From: Anaerophaga thermohalophila DSM 12881
GTDB taxonomy: Bacteria; Bacteroidota; Bacteroidia; Bacteroidales; Marinilabiliaceae
DNA length: 64,000 nt
Assembly: GCF_000191885.1 (NCBI RefSeq)
Contig: NZ_AEWI01000001.1
Location: 1 to 64,000, forward strand
Direction: 5' to 3'
Each line of letters opens with the position of its first letter. Within the stretch, counting starts at the first letter, position 1. The notes below the pieces were generated by a model. The model made no database searches. It saw only the letters and a list, made by a program, of their open reading frames with translations, and was not told the DNA's origin. Position numbers and translations under genes: made by a program. Positions 46,291 to 55,056 of the stretch are shown here, piece by piece.

Positions 46291-47340
46291 TTACTCAAGG
46301 TATATTGATTTGCGGGTTTTAGGTATAACCTCCCCTATTACGGATGCCTGGTTATGAATATTCGCTGATCTCAGATCATTAAGAACATCCTGTGCTTTAT
46401 CCGGAGGAACGCACATCAATAATCCACCGGAAGTCTGAGCATCAGCAGCCAGCATTTTCAGATGGGGTTCCACAAGCTTTGCAACATGAAGATGCGGTTG
46501 TACATAACTAAGGTTCCTGAATGATGCACCGGGAATACAACCATCATTTGCCAGCTGGTCTGCCTGATCGATAATGGGTAAATCACGACTTTTAATCGCC
46601 AGACTCACATTACCGGCTTCAGCCATTTTAAGGGCATGTCCTAACAATCCGAATCCGGTAATATCTGTTGCACAACGTACCCCATGACGAACCATGACAT
46701 CTCGCCCAAAATTATTCAGAACTTTCATTTGTTCAATGCCGTTACGGTAGGCATCTTCGCGAACCATGTTTAACCGTTGTGCCGCAACCAGCACTCCTAT
46801 TCCAAGCGGTTTGGTAAGTATCAATACATCACCGGGTTTTGCAGCAGCATTGGTAATCAGCTTGTCGGGATGAACCGTACCAACAACCGCCAGTCCATAC
46901 TTGGGAGGATGATCTTCAATGGTATGCCCGCCCATTATCAGACATCCGGCTTCCTTTACCTTACTTTGTCCTCCAGCCAATATTTTTTCAAAAACCGATA
47001 TCGGCATCTGAGCAGATGAAAACATGAGCAGGTTCAGAGCCAGCAAAGGCGCCCCACCCATAGCATAGACATCACTCAGCGCGTTGGCAGCAGCAATTTC
47101 CCCGAACTCGAAAGGATCGGAGCAAATTGGAGGGAAAAAATCTGTAGTGAAAATAAGGGCGGTCTCATCATTTAGTTTATATACTCCGGCATCGTCATGA
47201 GTTTCGATATCAACCATAATATTCGGATGCTGCATCTGCGGGAGTTTAGACAAAATTCCCGCCAGCTCGGCAGGGGGCAATTTAGCCGAACAGCCACCAT
47301 ATTCAACGGTTTTAAGCAAATCTGTATCCTGACTGCTCAT
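46291..47340 (-). CDS. selD: Selenide, water dikinase (selenophosphate synthetase)
   Basis: A 349-residue enzyme making selenophosphate from selenide and ATP. The N-terminal catalytic pair Cys17 and Lys20 lies in YGGCSAKLPP, matching the E. coli positions. ATP/Mg residues are in TTDFFPPICSDPFEFG and NALSDVYAMGG. LIMGGHTIEDHPPKYGLAVVG and TDITGFGLLGHALKMAE complete the fold. It overlaps the DUF3343 gene by 4 bp. In this cluster its product feeds MnmH for 2-selenouridine in tRNA; no selA/selB is seen nearby. Confidence 0.96.
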   Translation of the reverse strand: MSSQDTDLLKTVEYGGCSAKLPPAELAGILSKLPQMQHPNIMVDIETHDDAGVYKLNDETALIFTTDFFPPICSDPFEFGEIAAANALSDVYAMGGAPLLALNLLMFSSAQMPISVFEKILAGGQSKVKEAGCLIMGGHTIEDHPPKYGLAVVGTVHPDKLITNAAAKPGDVLILTKPLGIGVLVAAQRLNMVREDAYRNGIEQMKVLNNFGRDVMVRHGVRCATDITGFGLLGHALKMAEAGNVSLAIKSRDLPIIDQADQLANDGCIPGASFRNLSYVQPHLHVAKLVEPHLKMLAADAQTSGGLLMCVPPDKAQDVLNDLRSANIHNQASVIGEVIPKTRKSIYLE

Positions 47341-47555
47341 AAATCCTCCTTATTATGTATTTCAAATTGAATGTTGTTTTCTTTTAAAACCACTTTACAC
47401 TTTTCTGTGTTTTCTGCCTCCACCTCCAGGCACATACCACATTCCGATGAAATATGTTCCGGAACCGGAAGTACACGGCAAGCGATATCGTGCTGACGGC
47501 ATAGTGCATCCGCCTTCATGACCTTATGCACGTTTGTAAATAATAATATCGGCAT
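47337..47555 (-). CDS. DUF3343 putative selenium/sulfur carrier
   Basis: A 72-residue protein matching DUF3343: the N-terminal ILLFTNVHKVMKADALCRQH and a CGMCLEVEAEN motif with two Cys spaced CxxC. The family is often found with selenium-utilisation genes and is thought to deliver Se or S, though the biochemistry is unproven. It lies between the aminotransferase and selD. Confidence 0.85.
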   Translation of the reverse strand: MPILLFTNVHKVMKADALCRQHDIACRVLPVPEHISSECGMCLEVEAENTEKCKVVLKENNIQFEIHNKEDL

Positions 47556-47659
47556 TGGCGAAATGTTAGACGTTTGAAGTTCGAGTTTTGATGTTCGAGG
47601 TCGGGAAACAGAAGGTTAAATAAAACCTTCCAGTACACGGGACGATAAAATCGGGAAGC

Positions 47660-48790
47660 TTACTTCAATACCTCCTCAAGTACATCTCCCAGCTTCTCCA
47701 GATCATCATTGGTATGCCATGGAGAAAAAGCAAAACGAGCCGACCCCGTGGGAAATGTATCCAGATATTTATGCGCCTGTGGAGCACAGTGTAATCCCGA
47801 ACGTATCTCGATTCCAAATTTGTCATAAACCCGCCGGGCAATGGTTGACGGAGGGTAAGCACTATGTGCTATCGAAAACAGGCCTCCCTGATGTTGAAAA
47901 TCATCCGCACCCAAAATCCGAACATCTTTTATCCGTCTGAGCCGTTGAATCAATTCCTTAAATTTTTCTCTTGTCCATTCCTGCTTGGGACGATGATTTA
48001 ATGCCGCCAGTAATCCGGATAAACCTACCGTGTTATGGGTTCCGGCTTCATATTTATCGGGGGAAAACTGCGGCATTTCAAAACTTTCGGAACGACTCCC
48101 TGTACCGCCGAAAAAAAAAGGTGACAACTTTTCCGGATTCCTCACAAAGAATCCACCCGTGCCGGTGGGACCAAGAAGTCCCTTATGTCCTGTAAACGCA
48201 ATAAAACCGGCGCCCCACTTATCTCCTTGAACGGGCTCATTGCCAAGCGATTGCGTCACATCTACAACCAAGGGAATTTGTCCGGTATATTGCCGAAGCT
48301 CATCCACGGGTTGCAAAACACCATTAACATTACTTTGGTGATTAACAATGATTAAACGGGTTTTGGAGGATATTACTTCCGGAACTTTTTCGGGAATAAT
48401 CCGACCGTCGGTTCCCGCCGGCAACAATTTCCAGGTAACATCAGCTTTTTCTGAAAGCCTTTGCAAAGGGCGCATCACGGCGTTATGTTCCAGCGGTGAA
48501 ACCAACACTTCGCATCGATGTAAATCCAAACCCGAAATTATTGCATTCAAACCAACGGTTGCATTGGCAGTAAACACAATGTTACCTGATTCTGAAACTC
48601 CCAGCATTTCACCAATGGCATTGCGGCACTGCTCAACAATCATTGAAGTCTGATAAACACGTCCGTAAGCAGCACGGCCATAAGTGCCTCCCAACTTGCG
48701 GAGAAATTCATCCATCGCTTTACCGACTTCAACCGGCTTTGGCCAACTGGTACTGGCATTATCAAAATATGTATTGGAAAATGTTATCAT
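47660..48790 (-). CDS. Cysteine desulfurase-like class V aminotransferase
   Basis: A 376-residue PLP enzyme of the cysteine desulfurase / selenocysteine lyase group: N-terminal YFDNASTSWPKP, PLP Lys in FTGHKGLLGPTGTGGFFV, and the persulfide Cys in RSGLHCAPQAHKYL. In the selenium cluster it probably releases Se (or S) from selenocysteine/cysteine for SelD. It starts 5 bp after yedF and ends about 100 bp before the DUF3343 gene. Confidence 0.92.
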   Translation of the reverse strand: MITFSNTYFDNASTSWPKPVEVGKAMDEFLRKLGGTYGRAAYGRVYQTSMIVEQCRNAIGEMLGVSESGNIVFTANATVGLNAIISGLDLHRCEVLVSPLEHNAVMRPLQRLSEKADVTWKLLPAGTDGRIIPEKVPEVISSKTRLIIVNHQSNVNGVLQPVDELRQYTGQIPLVVDVTQSLGNEPVQGDKWGAGFIAFTGHKGLLGPTGTGGFFVRNPEKLSPFFFGGTGSRSESFEMPQFSPDKYEAGTHNTVGLSGLLAALNHRPKQEWTREKFKELIQRLRRIKDVRILGADDFQHQGGLFSIAHSAYPPSTIARRVYDKFGIEIRSGLHCAPQAHKYLDTFPTGSARFAFSPWHTNDDLEKLGDVLEEVLK

Positions 48791-48795
48791 CTTTT

Positions 48796-49416
48796 TTACA
48801 GATATATAACATGTCCGGCCTCAGCAAGTATATTGGCAATTTGGTACATGTTGCTGATACGACCAACTGCCACTTTCTCTTTTGCTTCATAAAAGTCCAC
48901 ACAAGTGCCGCAAACAATTACGGTTACCCCTTTGTCTTCCAGTTCACCCAAAGCGATGGCAGTGTCGGTATCCTTCAACGCCAGATTGATGCCACCGTTA
49001 TACATAATTATATGGGTGGGTAAATTATCCATCCCTTTGAGGGCATTAAAATATCCACGGATTAACAAACGTCCCAATTCTTCATCGCCTTCTCCCATCC
49101 GGTAGCTTCGGGCTACCACGACGTAATCGTCTGAAGGTGCAGGCACTCCGGGAGCAGAACAATAAGCTTCCGGATTTTTTTCAGATTTTTCGGGCGATTC
49201 AGGTGGCTTTGTTGCTTCCACCAAATACTCCCCTCCTTTTTGTTCGGCCACAGGATTGGCTCCCAGATCGGACAAAAAGCTCATCAGGTTTTGAAAAGAT
49301 GTTTCATTGTCAGAAATCACCAGAATTTTTTCGCCTTCCTTTACTTCCCTCAAGCCGTTCCGGGCCATAATGAGGGGTTCAGGACAAAGTTTCCCTTTGG
49401 TATCTATTGTAAGCAT
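48796..49416 (-). CDS. yedF: Selenium-associated sulfurtransferase-like protein
   Basis: A 206-residue two-domain protein. The TusA-like N-terminus has the CPxP motif (TKGKLCPEPLIMARN, Cys11). The C-terminal DsrE-like half has the conserved pair VIVCGTCVDFYEAKEK. This domain pair defines the selenium-metabolism YedF family, of unproven chemistry. It overlaps the end of mnmH by 38 bp and precedes the aminotransferase by 5 bp. Confidence 0.94.
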   Translation of the reverse strand: MLTIDTKGKLCPEPLIMARNGLREVKEGEKILVISDNETSFQNLMSFLSDLGANPVAEQKGGEYLVEATKPPESPEKSEKNPEAYCSAPGVPAPSDDYVVVARSYRMGEGDEELGRLLIRGYFNALKGMDNLPTHIIMYNGGINLALKDTDTAIALGELEDKGVTVIVCGTCVDFYEAKEKVAVGRISNMYQIANILAEAGHVIYL

Positions 49417-50434
49417 AACTCAATTTAGATTTTATTTTCACTGCCGAAGCATCCGGCTTATCCTCATTCTCTTTAATAACCAAAAAAGGCTTCTTCCTTT
49501 TGGCCAATGAATTGGTATACCCTTTATCGTAATATTGCAAAGTGATATCCGCAACCTTTCGGTAGTTTCCACAATCGAGTGCTTCAAGCGCCTCTTTTGT
49601 ACGCAAACCACCCAGTCGCTTCTCTATCTTTTTTACCGATTGTGCCAGCAACTCCTTACCAAAACAGCCATATTCCTTTACAAGTCTGTCAAGTCGTTTT
49701 TCACGTTCCAACTCGAACATCACCAGGGGCGAATCCATCAATATTCCGAACAACATATCCGGAATAAAAACCCGTCCTATGTTGTGACTTTCACCTTCGA
49801 CCCATATAAAGCGTTCCGGATCAAAGTGACGAAGAACATCATGAATATCATTCTCAAACTGTTCACTGGTAGGTTGCTTCTTCTGGCCCAGGGCTCCAAA
49901 GGCCGATCCTTTATGATTGGCAAGGCCTTCAAGGTCGAGAACCTGTTCCCCCTGATCAGCAAGTGCCTTTAAAACATCGGTTTTACCGCTCCCGGTTGGT
50001 CCGCCCAAAACAATAAAATTCCATTTCCCTTGTTTCAGCATCTCCCTGAAGGAAGCCCTGTATGCCTTGTAACCCCCTTCCAGCAGATAAGTGTCAATCC
50101 CCACCGTCTCAAACAACCACGCCATACTGGCACTTCTCATTCCACCCCTCCAGCAGTGGACAAGTAATTTTCCTTCAACGGCAAGCTCCAAAGCTTTTTT
50201 AGCCATTTGTGACATTACAGGACCAACAAACTCCAAACCTTTAAGAATGGCATGATTCCGTCCCTGTTTCTTGTATATAGTGCCAACAACAGCTCTTTCT
50301 TCATCAGAAAAAAGAGGCAAATTCACTGCACCCGGAATATGTCCTTTTGCATGCTCGGAAGGTGTACGAACATCTACAACCGGATATTTCTCAGAAGCCT
50401 TTAAGAATTCGTATGGTGACAAAGAATTTGCCAT
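49379..50434 (-). CDS. mnmH: tRNA 2-selenouridine synthase
   Basis: A protein of about 351 residues that replaces sulfur at wobble U34 of certain tRNAs with selenium using selenophosphate. The N-terminal rhodanese domain has the active Cys in LLVHCWRGGMRSASMAW. The P-loop domain has FIVLGGPTGSGKTDVLKAL. It heads the selenium operon (mnmH-yedF-aminotransferase-DUF3343-selD). ATG at 50434 is chosen; one at 50440 is also possible. A degenerate B element sits upstream, between this gene and the QueF-like gene. Confidence 0.95.
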   Translation of the reverse strand: MANSLSPYEFLKASEKYPVVDVRTPSEHAKGHIPGAVNLPLFSDEERAVVGTIYKKQGRNHAILKGLEFVGPVMSQMAKKALELAVEGKLLVHCWRGGMRSASMAWLFETVGIDTYLLEGGYKAYRASFREMLKQGKWNFIVLGGPTGSGKTDVLKALADQGEQVLDLEGLANHKGSAFGALGQKKQPTSEQFENDIHDVLRHFDPERFIWVEGESHNIGRVFIPDMLFGILMDSPLVMFELEREKRLDRLVKEYGCFGKELLAQSVKKIEKRLGGLRTKEALEALDCGNYRKVADITLQYYDKGYTNSLAKRKKPFLVIKENEDKPDASAVKIKSKLSYAYNRYQRETLS

Positions 50435-50461
50435 AAACAATATAAATTACTATGTCTGATC

Positions 50462-50592
50462 CTAAAAAAACTATTTTTGTCAAGGTTGAGTTACGGAATT
50501 TTTTGAACCGGAGTTAGCTAATTGTTAATGAGAATTTAAAAATTTCCTACAGCAATGAAATTGACAAAAAATCTTTCCAGGAGTGGACTCAT
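50462..50592. repeat. Degenerate family-B element
   Basis: TTTTTGTCAAGGTTGAG...GAACCGGAGTTAGC...AATGAGAATTTAAAAATTTC matches B loosely. Its right end CTTTCCAGGAGTGGACTC resembles the diverged end at 7391-7525. Confidence 0.55.
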
Positions 50593-50595
50593 CAC

Positions 50596-51036
50596 TCAAA
50601 GTGTAACATTCCAGGTATCGTCCATGTGATTCTTCCAATCGCTGTATTTTTCAGCTCCTCCCCTAACTTTCCAGTCGGAATCAACTGTAAGACGCGAACT
50701 TATGCCTCCTCTTGGATTACAAACCATAACAATGCGAATGCGATCGGGATTATATACCTCCATTAGATGATCATAAAAAATATTTATCAAACGCTCATAG
50801 GAAACAGTAATATTTCTCAAAGCGTGAACATACATCTTGAGTGATTTAAGCTCAATAATTTTATCAGTCGGATAAAACGTGATGTACACATCTGCAAAAT
50901 CGGGTTGATCCTTCACCCCCAAAAAAGTAAACTCGGGGATTTTTATCTTTATTTCATAAGCCTCCCTGGTTGGATTGGGAAGCGCTTTCAGAACACGCTT
51001 GTCGATGTCTTTGTAGGTCAATGTTTTTCCTGTCAT
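50596..51036 (-). CDS. QueF-like protein lacking the catalytic cysteine
   Basis: A 146-residue T-fold protein aligning with type I QueF (7-cyano-7-deazaguanine reductase). QPDFADVYITFYP, IIELKSLKMYVHALRN and CNPRGGIS all align. The family's FTSLCPxTGQPDF, whose Cys forms the thioimide, reads FTFLGVKDQPDF here, a Gly (codon GGG) and one residue shorter. The His-Glu pair is Tyr-Glu. It is therefore unlikely to reduce preQ0 as QueF does; it may be a paralogue with another activity or a binding protein. It lies between mnmH and rlmD. Confidence 0.85.
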   Translation of the reverse strand: MTGKTLTYKDIDKRVLKALPNPTREAYEIKIKIPEFTFLGVKDQPDFADVYITFYPTDKIIELKSLKMYVHALRNITVSYERLINIFYDHLMEVYNPDRIRIVMVCNPRGGISSRLTVDSDWKVRGGAEKYSDWKNHMDDTWNVTL

Positions 51037-51102
51037 TATCAGTTACTTTTTATTTTTTTCTGATGCAGATGCAAAGTTAATAATTTAAGAGAAACAAAAA
51101 TT

Positions 51103-51134
51103 TTGGCGAATGTAAGGTGTTTCACATATCTTTG
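51103..51134 (+). promoter_or_regulatory. Promoter of rlmD
   Basis: TTG (51103-51105, within TTTTG), 21 bp, then TATCTTTG (51127-51134). This fits the Bacteroidota TTG-N19-21-TAnnTTTG pattern. Expected transcript start about 51141, 20 bp before the GTG start codon. Confidence 0.65.
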
Positions 51135-51160
51135 CGGCCGGAAACCTGAAAAATATATTT

Positions 51161-52570
51161 GTGGGACGCTCAAGAAGAAACAAACCATTACTGGAAAGAG
51201 TGGTAATCAGCGACATAGCTGCCGAAGGAAAAGCTTTGGGAAAAGTAAATGACACAGTAGTTTTTGTTCCCCTGGCCGCCCCTGGCGACGTAGTTGATGT
51301 ACAGGTCACAAAAAAAAGAAAAAGATATTACGAAGGAAGGCCGGTACGGTTCCATCACCTTTCCGACATCCGCACAGAACCTTTTTGCAGGCACTTTGGG
51401 ATATGTGGCGGATGCAAATGGCAACACATTCCCTATAACGAACAATTAAAGTTCAAACAACGGGAAGTATGGAACAATCTTAAGCGCATCGGGAAGGTTG
51501 AATTGCCCGAAATATCACCCATCCTGCCATCCCCCGAAGAACGTTTCTACCGCAACAAACTGGAGTTTACCTTCTCCAACAGGCGCTGGCTATCGCCCGA
51601 AGAGATGGAATCGGATGAAATTATCAGCAACAAAAACGGACTGGGGTTCCATATACCAGGAATGTTCGATAAGGTAATCGATATTGAAGAATGTCATCTT
51701 CAACGCACGCCCTCGAATGAGGTAAGACTTGCCGTCCGAAATTTTGCACTTGAAAATAACTGGCCATTTTTCGATCTGAAAACTCAGGAGGGCTTTTTGC
51801 GTACGCTTATCATCCGCACAAGTAGTACGGGAGAAGCCATGGTTATTATCGTTTTTTATCATGATGATAAAAAGAAACGAGAACAGCTTTTCGAACATCT
51901 CATTAAAAAATTCCCGGATGTTACATCATGGATGTATGTAATCAATGAAAAAGCCAACGATACTATAACAGACCTGAAGGTTCATCTCTTCTCAGGAAGG
52001 GATCATATCTTTGAAGAAATGGAGGGACTGAAATTTAAAATTGGCCCAAAATCGTTTTACCAGACCAATTCTCTCCAGGCGTACAATTTATATAAAGTCG
52101 CCCGCAGTTTTGCAGGTCTTACAGGCAACGAAACCGTTTATGATCTTTACACAGGAACAGGAACCATAGCCAACTTTATAGCCCATAACGCCAGAAAAGT
52201 TATTGGCATTGAATATGTTCCCGAAGCCATTGAAAATGCAGAAGAAAATTCAGAACTGAACGGGATTTCAAACACCAGATTCCTGGCCGGCGACATGAAA
52301 GATATATTGACGTATGATCTGTTTGAAAAAGAAGGCTTCCCCGATGTTTTGATCACCGACCCTCCACGCGCCGGAATGCACGAAGATGTAGTAAGAACCA
52401 TTTTGAATGCAGCCCCCGAAAAAGTGGTATATGTCAGTTGCAACTCCGCCACTCAGGCACGCGATATTAACCTTCTGGATGCACGCTATAAAGTCAGCGC
52501 ACTGCAACCGGTAGATATGTTCCCTCATACCCACCATGTGGAGAATATCGCCCTGTTGGAAAGAAAATAA
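51161..52570 (+). CDS. rlmD: 23S rRNA (uracil-5-)-methyltransferase, RlmD/RumA family
   Basis: A 469-residue SAM-dependent methyltransferase. The N-terminal TRAM domain (about 1-60) precedes an iron-sulfur Cys motif (CRHFGICGGCKWQH, about 77-90). The SAM motif is TVYDLYTGTGTIANFIA. DPPRAGMHEDVV and VYVSCNSATQARDINLL carry the catalytic Cys. The start is GTG at 51161, supported by the promoter position. The exact target uridine is inferred from the family. Confidence 0.93.
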   Translation: MGRSRRNKPLLERVVISDIAAEGKALGKVNDTVVFVPLAAPGDVVDVQVTKKRKRYYEGRPVRFHHLSDIRTEPFCRHFGICGGCKWQHIPYNEQLKFKQREVWNNLKRIGKVELPEISPILPSPEERFYRNKLEFTFSNRRWLSPEEMESDEIISNKNGLGFHIPGMFDKVIDIEECHLQRTPSNEVRLAVRNFALENNWPFFDLKTQEGFLRTLIIRTSSTGEAMVIIVFYHDDKKKREQLFEHLIKKFPDVTSWMYVINEKANDTITDLKVHLFSGRDHIFEEMEGLKFKIGPKSFYQTNSLQAYNLYKVARSFAGLTGNETVYDLYTGTGTIANFIAHNARKVIGIEYVPEAIENAEENSELNGISNTRFLAGDMKDILTYDLFEKEGFPDVLITDPPRAGMHEDVVRTILNAAPEKVVYVSCNSATQARDINLLDARYKVSALQPVDMFPHTHHVENIALLERK

Positions 52571-52654
52571 GAAAACACATCGGATTTTAGTGATCTTTCC
52601 ATTTTTTTCATTACCTTTTGATAACTATTGTAATTACCAAATAATCAAAAAGCC

Positions 52655-53368
52655 ATGAGTAACGAGCATTATATCGAACACTATGGAAACCTGCTGAAAC
52701 AGGAGACTTTACGTACACTTGAAGACAAAATCTGGCCGAATACCTTTGTGCTGGAAGCTCCAGAACCATTTCCGGGTTTCTATAATTATTATTCCGATCA
52801 CCCGGTTGAAAGCAAACCACTATACCTTTATTTGGTACTAAAAAAATTGTACACGCTCGAGGATATTACCCGGGCCACACAGAACATTCAAAAATATTTC
52901 AAAACCGATTTTAATGCAACTCCGGGTGTTGTTCACATTTTTAACCGGAAGATTGATGTCATCCGGGTAAGACATCTGGATAATTTTTCTCAGATAATCG
53001 ATTTGCAAAGAGGTTACATGGATGAGGGGATTGAATTCAAGAGCAAACCCAACAGAAAAGTTGAAGGTCCGGCAATTATCAGGATTAAAAAATTCTTCAT
53101 TCTCGAAGAAAAACAACCAGGTATATTCTTCGACATGGTAGAAAAAGACCATGGTTATTTCCTGATTCCCAAACAGATTACCTGGAAGCATTTCGAAAAT
53201 ATTACAAAGCAGGTAAAGTTTAACTGGGACAGACCATTTTTCGACGCAGCCATCGGGCATTTCCATGTCAAATTCGGAATTCAGGATATGATCCGCATCT
53301 ATTATCCCGAAATGAGCGAAGACTATCTCATCGAAGTCAGAAAAAAATATCTTGAACGAATAAAATAA
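52655..53368 (+). CDS. Conserved protein of unknown function
   Basis: A 237-residue soluble protein with no recognised domain, no signal peptide and no membrane segment. It is rich in aromatic and charged residues (PGFYNYYSDHPVESKPLYLY, WKHFENITKQVKFNW). Codon use and length suggest a genuine gene. It follows rlmD by 84 bp and may share its transcript. Its likely terminator (53544-53576) has been pushed away by a family-B insertion at 53394. Confidence 0.75.
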   Translation: MSNEHYIEHYGNLLKQETLRTLEDKIWPNTFVLEAPEPFPGFYNYYSDHPVESKPLYLYLVLKKLYTLEDITRATQNIQKYFKTDFNATPGVVHIFNRKIDVIRVRHLDNFSQIIDLQRGYMDEGIEFKSKPNRKVEGPAIIRIKKFFILEEKQPGIFFDMVEKDHGYFLIPKQITWKHFENITKQVKFNWDRPFFDAAIGHFHVKFGIQDMIRIYYPEMSEDYLIEVRKKYLERIK

Positions 53369-53393
53369 TTACAGAGCAAACATTAACAATTAT

Positions 53394-53535
53394 GAGTACA
53401 GTATAAAAAGCATATTTTTGTCAAAATCAAGGCGTTTTAAATTTTTTGTGCCGGAGTTAACTTGTTGTTAATGAGGATGCAAAAATTTAAAACAACAACG
53501 AGCTTGGCAACAAAGATGCTTTTTAGACCGGGTTC
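53394..53535. mobile_element. Family-B element with exact 6-bp target duplication
   Basis: Termini GAGTACAGTATAAAAAGCAT and TTTTTAGACCGGGTTC, 142 bp, with the standard core. It is flanked by AATTAT at 53388-53393 and 53536-53541. Confidence 0.88.
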
Positions 53536-53543
53536 AATTATAT

Positions 53544-53576
53544 AATGCAGCATTATTCCCTTTTGCTGCATTTTTT
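53544..53576 (+). terminator. Rho-independent terminator
   Basis: Stem AATGCAGCA/TGCTGCATT with an 11-nt loop followed by TTTTTT. It is placed directly after the B element and just before the next gene, so it probably once ended the 52655-53368 transcript. Confidence 0.6.
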
Positions 53577-53582
53577 ATAGTT

Positions 53583-54368
53583 TTGAAAGAAAAAATGCAA
53601 CATTTCGGCAGATTCAAAAATGTGCTGTTTATTCTTCTTTTAGCAGGCTTTATTTCCACATCGTGCCAGCATCAGGAAAAGCCACATTTTTCATCATCGG
53701 AGATTATAGAACTGGATAGCAGTATTGCCGCCTCTCCTCAGATTGAGTCCTACATCGCACCTCTCCGCGATTCAGTTGAAACAATCATGAACGAGATAAT
53801 CGGGCAGACTAAAAAGAAAATGTTTCCCAAAAAACCAGGAACAGCGCTCTCGAATTTTATTGCCGACCTGCTTCGCGATGCGGCAAAAAACGAAATTCGG
53901 AAGAGCAATAAAGGAAATCTGCCGCTTATTTCTGTTATCAACATAAATGGACTTAGGGCCCCATTGCCTAAAGGAAACATTACTGTCGGAAATATTTACT
54001 CGTTGATGCCTTTTGAAAACCAGTTGGTCATTTTGAAGTTATCGGGAGAAGAAATCACTGAATTGTTCAATCACATCGGAACTTCGGGTGGTGACGGCAT
54101 AGCCGGCGCAACTTTCACTTTCAGGAATCAGCAGGTTCTGAACCCGAAAATTAACGAGAACCCCTTGAAAAACGGCCAATTCTATTATGTAGCGACATCA
54201 GACTATCTCGCCAGCGGTGGCGATCATTATACCATTTTCACCAAAGCTTCTGAAAAACATACATCGAAACATAAAATAAGAGACCTTATTATTTCACACA
54301 TCCGCGAGCTGACAAGTCACGGCATAATAATAAACCCAACGGATGAAAAAAGAGTTATTCTGGAATAA
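53583..54368 (+). CDS. 5'-nucleotidase C-terminal domain lipoprotein
   Basis: A protein of about 261 residues (257 if started at the ATG at 53595; 53583 is a TTG). The lipoprotein signal ends at ISTSC. The mature part is the substrate-binding C-terminal domain of UshA-type nucleotidases: ALSNFIADLLRDAAKNEI, INGLRAPLPKGNITVGNIYS, LPFENQLVILKLSGEE-like and ATSDYLASGGDHYTIF. The metallophosphoesterase half is a separate gene 690 bp downstream (55057), so the two probably combine in the periplasm. Confidence 0.88.
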   Translation: MKEKMQHFGRFKNVLFILLLAGFISTSCQHQEKPHFSSSEIIELDSSIAASPQIESYIAPLRDSVETIMNEIIGQTKKKMFPKKPGTALSNFIADLLRDAAKNEIRKSNKGNLPLISVININGLRAPLPKGNITVGNIYSLMPFENQLVILKLSGEEITELFNHIGTSGGDGIAGATFTFRNQQVLNPKINENPLKNGQFYYVATSDYLASGGDHYTIFTKASEKHTSKHKIRDLIISHIRELTSHGIIINPTDEKRVILE

Positions 54369-54399
54369 CACGTTCCAACAGATCGTTAGATGTATAGAT

Positions 54400-54478
54400 A
54401 TAGTTTAGTCAGTAGTTTTTAGTCAGTAGTTTTTAGTCAGTAGTTTTTAGTCAGTAGTCAGTAGTCAGTAGTCAATAG
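54400..54478. repeat. Tandem repeat (TAGTTTTTAGTCAG)n
   Basis: Four to five units of TAGTTTTTAGTCAG grading into GTCAGTA units. The 54369-55056 gap otherwise contains AT-rich sequence (54480-54744) with no evident gene and the A/C repeats. Confidence 0.75.
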
Positions 54479-54744
54479 TGGAGATTTTCAGGCACTGATA
54501 CACTCAAGAAACTACCCAATGCACATAAATATCATTTTGAAAAGCTTATGATTTTAGTTAGATAAAAGTAACCGAGAGGCAGAAGTAATAAGTTTTGTAG
54601 AAAAGAATATATCAGTTTGTTCTGAAAATTTGCCAGCTTAGCAAACATCTGACCCAATACAATAAGTGATTGATATAAATCTATTTTCATCTTGAGTTAA
54701 ATAAAAGTATCTGACAACCTGAAGGCAGAAGAAAAAACGACCAA

Positions 54745-55056
54745 ATGAAACGAGCATGACAAGGTTTGTCACAAAAGAACATGTATAAACACCATCTAAC
54801 CTCTAATCATTCTAAGAAACCAAAAACAAGGAACAGATTCTTCGTCGTTACCTCCTCAGAATGACACTGAGCACTCTGTCATTCTGAGCGGAGCGAAGAA
54901 TCTAACATCAATTAAAGTATGATAAGTTGCATCGTTCCAATAACTTAGACTAATTTTATACTGATGAAACGAGCATGACAAGGTTTATCACAAAAGAACA
55001 TATATAAATCCTTGCATGCGAGTTCCATCCGACCTTAATAAATAAATTTTATACGG
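54745..55056 (+). repeat. Long family-A element followed by a short one, ending at a start codon
   Basis: Long form 54745-54963: ATGAAACGAGCATGACAAGG start, linker (CTCTAATCATTCTAAGAAAC), full C palindrome (54835-54903), tail ending CTAATTTTATACTG. Short form 54964-55056 follows head-to-tail and ends AAATTTTATACGG, immediately before the metallophosphoesterase ATG. Confidence 0.85.
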
